A DNA stretch of 64,000 bases from JACOMS01 sp964352785 (GTDB lineage Bacteria; Pseudomonadota; Alphaproteobacteria; Caulobacterales; Maricaulaceae). This document shows, piece by piece, positions 26,373 to 33,681 of the stretch; within the stretch, counting starts at the first letter, position 1; every line of letters starts with the position of its first letter. The notes beneath the pieces are model-generated. The model saw only the letters and a list, made by a program, of their open reading frames with translations, was not told the origin of the DNA and ran no database searches. The position numbers were made by a program, and so were the translations under genes. The stretch spans positions 1 through 64,000 of the forward strand of contig CAYGTI010000015.1 of NCBI GenBank assembly GCA_964352785.1. The letters are read 5' to 3'.

Positions 26373-27605
26373 ATGCGCCATTTCATCATCGCCCGCTTGC
26401 TTGCCGCAATACTCGCGGCTCTGACCGTATCGGACGCGACATGCGAAGCGGCGCTCACGCTCGGCTTTGAGACAACGTCTCACAAGGCGGCGTATGACAT
26501 GCCACTGCCGTGGCCTTCTTCGGCTTTAATCGATGCCCCGCATCGATTCATCGGCTCCGCCGACCCCCTACGAAGCCTCGCCCACGTCGAAGAGACCACC
26601 TTGGGCGGCAAGACCACCGACTATGTCTCCGGCGCGGGGATGACGATTGCGCGCCTGATTGACGGCGTTCCGACCTATGTGCATTCCGATCATCTGGGCA
26701 GTCCGAGAGAGTTTAGCACGAGCGCAGGCGGCCTTGCGGGATGGGCGCATTACTCGCCCTTTGGCGTGGACTATCACTCCAACCTGCCCGGTGACCAAGC
26801 TGGGTTCACCGGGCCGCTACCGCGGCCTTCTGCGGTTATAATTGATCCACCGGATCAATTATTTGGCGATGCCAACCTCCTTCGAAGTATCAAAGACAGC
26901 GACACTGGCCTGAACTACATGCAAGCAAGGTACTATGATCCCATCATCGGGCGGTTCTTGAGTGTGGATCCTGTCACTTTTATGGATACGGGGGATCCTT
27001 CATACTTTAACCGTTATCGGTATTGTTCAAACGACCCAATTAACTGCACTGACCCCACAGGACAAAGCGACGTCCTAAAAAAAATCTTCGACTTTGGGGC
27101 TGACAAAGCTGTAGCTCAGGCAAATTCAACAATGTCTGAGGCGGCGACTACGCAGGGCATGTCCAGTATGGATCCGGGCCGGAACACCCGAATGATGAAC
27201 GACACTTTGGCTGCAGGTGCATTAAGTGTTGCTGAAGCTGGCGCAAATGCGGCGGCAAATATCGGAGACCAATTAGCAAATGAAGTGCCGTCTTCTGTGA
27301 TGGAGGGTGATAAAGTTGGGGTGGGAATAGGGCTTGCGACAGCACTCATCCCAGCAAGAACACCGGGAAAAAACCAAGCTGTAAGAAACGCAGCGGAGTC
27401 AGTTGGTGAATTTTTAGGTGACGCTTACAAAGTCAAACGGAATGATAGTAAAGGTTTTGTTGCCATGAGCGCTGACGGCAATAGACGTTTCCGTTCGGAT
27501 ATTGGTGGTCATGGCGACAAGCCGCACGCCCATTTAGAAATAAAAAATGAGCATGGAAATTTCAAAGATGCCACTGACCAGCATAGAATTTACTATGATG
27601 ATTAG
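26373..27605 (+). CDS. Mini-Rhs toxin cassette 3
   Basis: This 410-residue protein has a diverged export signal (MRHFIIARLLAAILAALTVSD), then the shared mini-Rhs module with both element-encoded peptides. After NDPINCTDPTG comes a unique tip of about 185 residues: an Ala-rich helical part, then FVAMSADGNRRFRSDIGGHG and PHAHLEIKNEHGNF, ending DQHRIYYDD. The spaced His residues (GHGDKPHAHLEI) resemble the His-x-His ends seen in several small nuclease toxins; function is inferred. Upstream lie an inter-cassette repeat and a 40-bp leader shared with cassette 1. The frame is intact. Confidence 0.82.
   Translation: MRHFIIARLLAAILAALTVSDATCEAALTLGFETTSHKAAYDMPLPWPSSALIDAPHRFIGSADPLRSLAHVEETTLGGKTTDYVSGAGMTIARLIDGVPTYVHSDHLGSPREFSTSAGGLAGWAHYSPFGVDYHSNLPGDQAGFTGPLPRPSAVIIDPPDQLFGDANLLRSIKDSDTGLNYMQARYYDPIIGRFLSVDPVTFMDTGDPSYFNRYRYCSNDPINCTDPTGQSDVLKKIFDFGADKAVAQANSTMSEAATTQGMSSMDPGRNTRMMNDTLAAGALSVAEAGANAAANIGDQLANEVPSSVMEGDKVGVGIGLATALIPARTPGKNQAVRNAAESVGEFLGDAYKVKRNDSKGFVAMSADGNRRFRSDIGGHGDKPHAHLEIKNEHGNFKDATDQHRIYYDD
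26498..26575 (+). repeat. Three-hairpin element, type A, cassette 3
   Basis: Stems as in cassette 1. Its left flank differs (ACATGCCAC rather than ACGGGCCAC), so the core of the element starts at or near GCCAC. Confidence 0.85.
26811..26887 (+). repeat. Three-hairpin element, type B, cassette 3
   Basis: Same stems and same in-frame position as the other type B copies. Confidence 0.87.
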
Positions 27606-27614
27606 AGAGACCTT

Positions 27615-27887
27615 GTGTTCGATTGGATAAAAAAGCTTATGAGTAAATCAACTCAAAATCACTGTTGGTATTATACAGGCGATATGCCTGACTTTTATAA
27701 AGTCGTATTGGAACCTGCACCTGAGGGAACCTATATTTTTATCTATGAAAGCGCTCAATCTAAGTTTGCAGAAAAGGATTATCTTCAAGATGATTTAGAC
27801 GATGCAAAAAGATTTTGTGAGCAAGAGCTTGGCTTGCTCAAAGGAAGCTGGAAAGAAGATAGTTCGATAATTAAATTGATGGATTAG
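27615..27887 (+). CDS. Candidate immunity protein of cassette 3
   Basis: The 90-residue acidic protein starts at GTG 27615, nine bases after the toxin stop. It reads MFDWIKKLMSKSTQNHCWYY, then a beta-rich part (FYKVVLEPAPEGTYIFIYES) and an acidic helix with DDLDDAKRFCEQELGLLKG. There is no export signal. No family is recognised. Coupling to the toxin gene suggests immunity. Confidence 0.6.
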   Translation: MFDWIKKLMSKSTQNHCWYYTGDMPDFYKVVLEPAPEGTYIFIYESAQSKFAEKDYLQDDLDDAKRFCEQELGLLKGSWKEDSSIIKLMD

Positions 27888-28046
27888 ACGTAACGGTCAG
27901 GAAAAGGGTTAAAAAGTGTGCGTGACAGGACATAGCGAATAGTTCCGCTTGACCCTTCTGAAACCTCTCCGAAGTTGACACCAGACATTGCCAAATTGTT
28001 TGAATGTGGCTACCGGAGTCGCGGATTATTAAGGGGGGACACCAAG

Positions 28047-28072
28047 GTAGCGGCGAGCGCTACGGGTTTTTT
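28047..28072 (+). terminator. Rho-independent terminator-like hairpin
   Basis: GTAGCG and CGCTAC form a six-base stem with a five-base loop, followed by GGGTTTTTT. It lies 160 bp after the cassette 3 partner gene and could end transcription of the block. Confidence 0.5.
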
Positions 28073-28356
28073 GAGGATTCAGGTTTACCACTGACGGACG
28101 AATGTGACATCTTTCCAATATTTGAAGCCGCCGCGCTGCCTTTAAAAACATACCCTTAGCCCTAAAACCAACAATCTTATCCTCGCTTTCCATTTCACCC
28201 CTATATTTATCTTGTTTCTATGCCGAAGGGGACAGGCGAGCGTTCGTTGATCGTTTTTGGTATAGACGGTGTGAGCTGTAGCTTTTGGGTTGGGAATGAA
28301 AACCATTCCTCCAACGCCGACCCAAAAAGCGGGCCACCGGACATAGAGCGTAGCTT

Positions 28357-28402
28357 GCCCCTACAATGACGCGGATTGACACTCCGCCGAGTAGATTAAC
28401 CG
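28357..28402 (+). repeat. Border repeat, right copy, part 1
   Basis: Partner of 22451-22496, starting GCCCCTACAATGACGCGG and reading into AGTAGATTAACCG. Confidence 0.75.
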
Positions 28403-28457
28403 AAACGGCGTGTTTTGGGGAAAGACTGGCAAGCCGTGTAAGTTGCGTAAAAAGTGT

Positions 28458-28494
28458 CTTATGAAATTGGGCTTTACTCACCCATTTTCATAAG
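28458..28494. repeat. Long hairpin
   Basis: A 14-base stem (CTTATGAAATTGGG against CCCATTTTCATAAG, one mismatch) around a nine-base loop. The preceding AAAAGTGTCTTA recurs before another, weaker hairpin at 35229-35264. This may be a small dispersed palindrome rather than a terminator, as no T run follows. Confidence 0.5.
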
Positions 28495-28753
28495 GCTTCG
28501 TTCTATTTAAACGTAAAATGCACTTAAGGGAAACCATAGGCTCTGTCTCTGACACACCTCCGCGCAGCTTGGGTGTTTTGCAACACGCAGGGCCCCCTCG
28601 CCAATCGGAGAAACATCACGGTAATTTGTATCCGTCCGAGCGGCGGCTGCGCGGGACAGTCCCACCTTTAGGGAAGGCTCCAATATCCGAAGTTATTGAG
28701 CGCGCCTCTCGGGGCGCAGAACCGAAATCCACACACCCAGAAATCGACATTAT

Positions 28754-28792
28754 CCGGGACACCGGAGGGGTTTCTGCATTCAAAAATAAGGC
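28754..28792 (+). repeat. Border repeat, right copy, part 2
   Basis: Partner of 22493-22531. It ends just before the small frame at 28799. Confidence 0.7.
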
Positions 28793-28798
28793 GGCATC

Positions 28799-28954
28799 AT
28801 GACCGACAACAAACCCCGGCGCACCCGCGTTCGCTCACGCGCTCTCGCCGCCTCGCGCCAAATTGCAGCCATCAGCTACGACACGGCGCTCAACCGCCCG
28901 GCGCAATCTATTGATACGGGCGCGACAGGTACGAGAACTTGGACAGTGAATTGA
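28799..28954 (+). CDS. Small Arg-rich hypothetical ORF
   Basis: ATG 28799 opens a 51-residue frame (MTDNKPRRTRVRSRALAASR...). A weak AAGG site lies before it. The product is basic and has no known motif. Its upstream sequence is the border repeat also found left of cassette 1. It may be a true small gene, a remnant, or chance. Confidence 0.25.
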   Translation: MTDNKPRRTRVRSRALAASRQIAAISYDTALNRPAQSIDTGATGTRTWTVN

Positions 28955-29075
28955 GGATTCTCCTATTTTACGCCCTTCCCTTTTTTACGCCCTTCCCTTG
29001 CCGGTCTTTTTCGTGATAGCCCAGAGACGCGAATAAAGAGGCATAAATAAAGAAGCGCAAACGAAGCGGGGGTAT

Positions 29076-30464
29076 ATGAAACGGTTTATTGGCGGGTTGG
29101 TAGGATTAACGGTGATGAGTGCGTTCGCAGCGGCGCAGACGAGCGGTCGTTCAGCTCAAAATGTGGCTCCGCCGTCCGAGGTTCTTGATATTTATAATAT
29201 TGCGGCCGCGCCTTCTGCGGCGCGTATCCAAGATGATATTCAGACCCTTGTTGATTTCGGGACGCGCCATACGCTGTCAGAGACTGAAAGCAACACGCGC
29301 GGGATCGGCGCGGCGCGGCGCTGGATTTTCGCAGAATTTGAAAAAATCTCTCAAGATTGCGGCGGATGCTTAGAGGTTATCTATGTCTCAGACACGGTCT
29401 CGGGCGAGACCCGTATCCCCGACCCGGTTGAGGTCGTCAGCGTTCTGGCGATCCAAAAAGGCACGCTGGATCCAAACCGTTATGTGATGATGAGCGGCGA
29501 CATTGACAGCCGCGTGACTGATCCGCTCAACGGCATATCGGACAGCCCCGGCGCGAACGACAATGCCTCCGGTATGGCAGGCGTCATTGAAGCCGCGCGT
29601 GTCTTATCCAAGCGCACATTTGCGGGCTCGATTATTTACGCAGGGCTGTCCGGCGAGGAGCAAGGGCTTTTCGGGGGTAAAATCGTGGCCCAACATGCGC
29701 TGGATCAGGGCTGGGAGATCAAAGGCGTTTTAAACAATGATATGATTTCTAACATTGAAGGCCTCGACGGGGTGATCAATAACAGTACCGTGCGCGTCTT
29801 TTCCGAAGGCACCCGCGCCACGGAAACCCCCGAAGAGGCCCGGATCCGGCGTTTCACAGGCGGCGAAGTCGATAGCCCGTCGCGCAACCTCGCGCGCTAC
29901 ATCAAAGCCCAAGCCGATCAATATATGACAAACCTTGATGTGATGCTCGTTTACCGCCTCGATCGGTTCCGGCGCGGCGGACATCACCGTCCGTTTAATG
30001 TGGCCGGCATCCCCGGTATCCGCATCATGGAAACCCACGAGCATTATGATCGCCAGCATCAGGATTTGCGAATAGAGGACGGAATCATTTATGGAGATAC
30101 TATGGAAGGCGTGAACGCGGATTACGCCGCAAAGCTCTCGGCGCTCAATGCCATTACCCTCGCAGGTATGGCGGGCGCGCCGCCCTTCCCCGCCAATGTC
30201 GAGGCCAGCGGGGCAGTTAAAGCGTCGGCCAAACTCACATGGGAGCGAACAGCGGGTAAAGCGTCGGCGAACCTGATCGGATACCGCGTGCATTGGCGGC
30301 TGACGACCGAAGCCGAATGGACACACTCGCGATATGTGGGCAATGTCACGGAATGGGAATTTACCAACCTCGTTATTGATAATTACTTCTTTGGCGTCTC
30401 GGCGGTCGCCAAAGACGGCTCTGAAACCCCTGTTGTGTTCCCCGGCGCAGCTGGTAGATTCTAA
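29076..30464 (+). CDS. Exported M28-like metallopeptidase
   Basis: The 462-residue protein has a Sec signal peptide (residues 1-20) and an M28 aminopeptidase-type domain: PGANDNASGMAGVIEAARVL with bridging Asp162, the catalytic GEE pair (194-195), NNDMISN (Asp222) and a late METHEHYDRQHQ with His ligands. The first M28 metal motif, normally His-x-Asp, reads GDIDSR here (Asp142-x-Asp144), so the zinc site differs or this is a subgroup. The last 100 residues look like a fibronectin type III domain (GYRVHWRLTTEAEW). It would cut peptides in the periplasm or outside. It lies 37 bp upstream of the exported amidohydrolase gene, a likely operon for peptide use. Confidence 0.85.
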   Translation: MKRFIGGLVGLTVMSAFAAAQTSGRSAQNVAPPSEVLDIYNIAAAPSAARIQDDIQTLVDFGTRHTLSETESNTRGIGAARRWIFAEFEKISQDCGGCLEVIYVSDTVSGETRIPDPVEVVSVLAIQKGTLDPNRYVMMSGDIDSRVTDPLNGISDSPGANDNASGMAGVIEAARVLSKRTFAGSIIYAGLSGEEQGLFGGKIVAQHALDQGWEIKGVLNNDMISNIEGLDGVINNSTVRVFSEGTRATETPEEARIRRFTGGEVDSPSRNLARYIKAQADQYMTNLDVMLVYRLDRFRRGGHHRPFNVAGIPGIRIMETHEHYDRQHQDLRIEDGIIYGDTMEGVNADYAAKLSALNAITLAGMAGAPPFPANVEASGAVKASAKLTWERTAGKASANLIGYRVHWRLTTEAEWTHSRYVGNVTEWEFTNLVIDNYFFGVSAVAKDGSETPVVFPGAAGRF

Positions 30465-30501
30465 GAGTATAACATAATAAAAAAACCAAAAAGGACTACG
30501 C

Positions 30502-33500
30502 ATGACATTCACATCACGGCTTCTCGTCACAACTTTACTCACGGCTGCGCTTAGCAGTCCCGCTTTTGCCAAAGACAAAGAAGCCGAGAAATGGGATGTG
30601 AATAACCCGCCGGGCGCAAAGACCGAGATTACAATCGACGTCACGGAAGGTACATGGATGAGCCTTGACGTCAGCCCGGACGGAAAAACAATCGCGTTTG
30701 ACCTGCTTGGCGATATCTACACGATGCCTACCAGCGGCGGAACGGCCAAGAATATCTCCGCAGGGTTAGCGTGGGAGTATCAGCCCCGTTTTTCACCCGA
30801 CGGTTCACGTATCGCGTTTACGTCCGACCGCGCGGGCGGCGACAATATTTGGACGGTGAAGGTTGACGGCTCTGAGGCCAAGCAAATTACGGATGAGTCT
30901 TTCCGGCTACTTAATAATCCAACATGGAGTCCTGACGGGCAGTACATCGCGGCGAAGAAACATTTCACCACGTCCAGATCTCTTGGTACCGGAGAAATAT
31001 GGCTGTACCACACGGCTGGCGGCGACGGGGTTCAGCTTGTCAAAAAGCCCTCAGACGCGCACCAAAAAGAACTCGGCGAGCCGATATTCTCGCCGGACGG
31101 ACACTACATTTACTACACGCAAAACATCACGCCGGGATCAACATTCATCTACGCGCAGGATTCCAATACTGAGCTGTTTAATATCAAGCGCTACGACATG
31201 GAGACAGGCGAAATCACCACGGCGGCGGGCGGCGCAGGCGGCGCAGTACGCGCCGCGCCCTCACCTGATGGTAAACAATTGGCCTATGTTAAACGGGTAC
31301 GGGCTAAATCCAAACTGTTCCTCAAAGACTTAAGCTCGGGTGAGGAGCGAATGATCTTTGATCACCTTGATCAGGACATGCAGGAAACATGGGGCGTGCA
31401 AGGCGTCTATCCCAATATGGATTGGTCGCCTGACGGGAAATCTATTTACTTTTGGGCGGGCGGTAAGATTCACCGTTATGACATCGCCGAGGACAATATC
31501 GAGCACATCGAGTTTCGGGTCAAAGACACACGCGAAATTATGAGCGTTCCGCGCCCTGATGTTGACGTCAGCACGGATAGCTTTGCCGCCAAAATGCCGC
31601 GTTATGTGCAGGTCTCGCCTGACGGATCGCAGGTCATTTATGAAACGCTCGGCAAGCTATATGTTCGCCCGGCTGGCGGCGGAACAGCTCGCAGGCTGAC
31701 AACTCTGCCAGATAATGTGCGCGAGCTTGACGCGGCGTGGTCCCGAAGCGAAGACAAGATTGCTTTTGTTAGCTGGACCGACAAAGGCCTTGCTGGCGTG
31801 CATACAATCTCAGCCTCCGGCGGAGCTATCACGAATGTTACGCGTGAGCCGGGGCATTATCGCCGCCCGGCTTTTTCGCCAAACGGCTCAAAAATTGTTT
31901 TTGAAAAATCATCCGGCGGGTACCTGACCGCGCCGGAATGGTCAAACGAGCCCGGGCTTTATCTGAGCATAAATGGCGGCGCGCCAGAGCGTATAAATAA
32001 CTCCGGCTCGAACCCGCATTTCGCAGATAGTGAAGACCGTGTTTACTTCACAGGTTTCAAAGACGATCAGCGCTCCCTCATCAGTCTTGATCTTAGCGGT
32101 CATGAAGAGCGCATCCATGCGTCATCAAAACTTGCGCAAAGCTATATCATGTCACCAAACGGACAGAGCGCCGCGTTTCGCGAGAACTATAATCTGTTTG
32201 TGATGCCAATGCTCAAGGGCCCGCAAAATGTGGCTGCCGGGCCGAAAGCCACAGCACTGCCGGTTAAGAAAGCCAGCACAAACGGGGCGACTTATCCGAG
32301 TTGGTCCAATGACGGCCAAACCTTGAATTGGTCACTGGGACAAAACTTGTTTAGCGCCAATATCTCGGACGTTATGAACGACGGGCCGAAAGCAGCTAAA
32401 CAATCTGGCGAAATCGCGCCTGTTCACCAAGCCGATAAACCCGCCGGGGTGACGGCCATAATCAATGCGCGGATTATAACCATGGCGGGAAATGATGGCG
32501 GCGTTATCGAGTCCGGCGTCATTGTGACAGAGGGCGACCGCATCCAGAGTATTGGCGAAAATGTGAGTATTCCGCCCAATGCCAATGTTGTCGATATGCG
32601 CGGAAAAACGATTATCCCCGGATTAATTGATGCCCATGCCCACGGCCCGCAAGGTGTTGATGGTTTAACACCAGAGCAAAACTGGGCGGCCATCGGCAAT
32701 TTAGCGCTGGGCGTGACGACCATCTTTGATCCGTCATCGCGCGCTGAAGCGATTTTCCCTGCGGCAGAATTTCAGCGCGCTGGTAAATTGCTCGCGCCGC
32801 GTATTTTCTCGACTGGTGAAGTTATTTACGGCGCGAAAGCTCCGGGATTCTTTGCAGATATTGGCGACAAAGACGATGCCAAAGAGCATGTTACGCGTCT
32901 TCGGGAGCAAGGCGCTCACGGGGTTAAAAACTATAACCAGCCCCGCAGGGAGCAGCGCCAACAAGTCACCCACGCCGCGCGCGAGTTGGATATGCTGGTC
33001 GTGCCCGAAGGCGGCTCGCTTTATCATATGGACATGTCGCTTGTGGCGGACGGAAATTCATCGGTTGAACATAACCTTCCCGTGCTGGAGATTTATGATG
33101 ACGTGATCCAAATGTACTCCCAAACAGATGTGGCCTATGTCCCGACTTTGGTTGTGACTTACGGCGGCGTGCGCGGGGAGGATTATTACTACCAAGAAAG
33201 CGACGTTTGGAAACATCCGATCTTGTCCAAACACGTCCCGCCAACTGTGCTTCAGGCCCGCGCGGTGCGCCGCCAAATGGTGCCCGAAGAAGATTACGCC
33301 GATGATGACAGTGCTGCAGTAGCCAAAAAGCTGATGGATGCCGGCGTTCTGGTCACAATCGGCGCGCACGGACAGCGCGAAGGCCTCGCGGCGCATTGGG
33401 AAATCTGGACATTTGCACGCGGCGGCATGAGCCCGCTTCAAGCTCTGAAAACCGCCACCGTTGACCCCGCAAAACACCTGGGGTTCTTCAAGGATATCGG

Positions 33501-33681
33501 CACACTCGAGCCCGGGAAACTTGCTGATCTTGTCATTTTGGATGCCAATCCGATGGATAATATCCGTAATACGGATAAAATTGACAAAGTCATGTTGGGC
33601 GGGCGTCTGTATGAGGCAGGCACCATGAATGAAACCGTGACCGGAACCCGCAAACGCGCGCCCTATTGGTGGGAAGACTGA
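30502..33681 (+). CDS. Exported beta-propeller plus amidohydrolase
   Basis: The 1059-residue protein has a signal peptide (MTFTSRLLVTTLLTAALSSPAFA), about 600 residues of TolB/PD40-type propeller blades (for example SPDGKTIAFDLLGDIYTMP and FSPDGSRIAFTSDRAGGDNIW) and a C-terminal amidohydrolase domain. The latter has the IPGLIDAHAHGP metal motif, a candidate carboxylated Lys in GVKNYNQ, further His in SVEHNLP and GAHGQREG, and the usual end LEPGKLADLVILDANP. This fusion is known among marine proteobacteria and Bacteroidetes; peptides or amides are likely substrates but not proven. AAGGA precedes ATG 30502. Its 3' end overlaps the convergent 33663-35072 gene by 19 bp. Confidence 0.88.
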   Translation: MTFTSRLLVTTLLTAALSSPAFAKDKEAEKWDVNNPPGAKTEITIDVTEGTWMSLDVSPDGKTIAFDLLGDIYTMPTSGGTAKNISAGLAWEYQPRFSPDGSRIAFTSDRAGGDNIWTVKVDGSEAKQITDESFRLLNNPTWSPDGQYIAAKKHFTTSRSLGTGEIWLYHTAGGDGVQLVKKPSDAHQKELGEPIFSPDGHYIYYTQNITPGSTFIYAQDSNTELFNIKRYDMETGEITTAAGGAGGAVRAAPSPDGKQLAYVKRVRAKSKLFLKDLSSGEERMIFDHLDQDMQETWGVQGVYPNMDWSPDGKSIYFWAGGKIHRYDIAEDNIEHIEFRVKDTREIMSVPRPDVDVSTDSFAAKMPRYVQVSPDGSQVIYETLGKLYVRPAGGGTARRLTTLPDNVRELDAAWSRSEDKIAFVSWTDKGLAGVHTISASGGAITNVTREPGHYRRPAFSPNGSKIVFEKSSGGYLTAPEWSNEPGLYLSINGGAPERINNSGSNPHFADSEDRVYFTGFKDDQRSLISLDLSGHEERIHASSKLAQSYIMSPNGQSAAFRENYNLFVMPMLKGPQNVAAGPKATALPVKKASTNGATYPSWSNDGQTLNWSLGQNLFSANISDVMNDGPKAAKQSGEIAPVHQADKPAGVTAIINARIITMAGNDGGVIESGVIVTEGDRIQSIGENVSIPPNANVVDMRGKTIIPGLIDAHAHGPQGVDGLTPEQNWAAIGNLALGVTTIFDPSSRAEAIFPAAEFQRAGKLLAPRIFSTGEVIYGAKAPGFFADIGDKDDAKEHVTRLREQGAHGVKNYNQPRREQRQQVTHAARELDMLVVPEGGSLYHMDMSLVADGNSSVEHNLPVLEIYDDVIQMYSQTDVAYVPTLVVTYGGVRGEDYYYQESDVWKHPILSKHVPPTVLQARAVRRQMVPEEDYADDDSAAVAKKLMDAGVLVTIGAHGQREGLAAHWEIWTFARGGMSPLQALKTATVDPAKHLGFFKDIGTLEPGKLADLVILDANPMDNIRNTDKIDKVMLGGRLYEAGTMNETVTGTRKRAPYWWED

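Larger units (their letters stand above)
27888..28798 (+). other. Right flank of the mini-Rhs block, no clear gene
   Basis: I see no convincing gene. It holds a terminator-like hairpin (28047-28072), border repeat part 1 (28357-28402), a long hairpin (28458-28494) and border repeat part 2 (28754-28792). The GC-rich stretch 28520-28740 is open in one frame for 94 codons, but its codon pattern and low-complexity product are unconvincing. Confidence 0.5.

Noticed and set aside
22577..27887. CRISPR array suggested by regularly recurring repeats
   Set aside because: The repeats are long, structured, unevenly spaced and partly coding. There are no short unique spacers and no cas genes.
28218..28481. 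Open frame of 87 codons on the minus strand
   Set aside because: It crosses the border repeat and half of the long hairpin, and its product looks random.
28520..28740. Structured RNA such as RNase P, 6S or SRP RNA in the GC-rich stretch
   Set aside because: None of the conserved core sequences of these RNAs was recognised on either strand.
28518..28802. Open frame of 94 codons on the plus strand
   Set aside because: Its product has no motif or signal, no good ribosome site precedes it, and it runs into the border repeat.
22191..28954. Integrative element with attachment sites at tRNA-Phe
   Set aside because: No integrase gene and no copy of the tRNA 3' end was found at the far side, so I note only the closeness.
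29730..30644. Long open frame of 304 codons on the minus strand
   Set aside because: It lies opposite the M28 peptidase gene, has no sensible protein features and follows from the codon use of the real gene.
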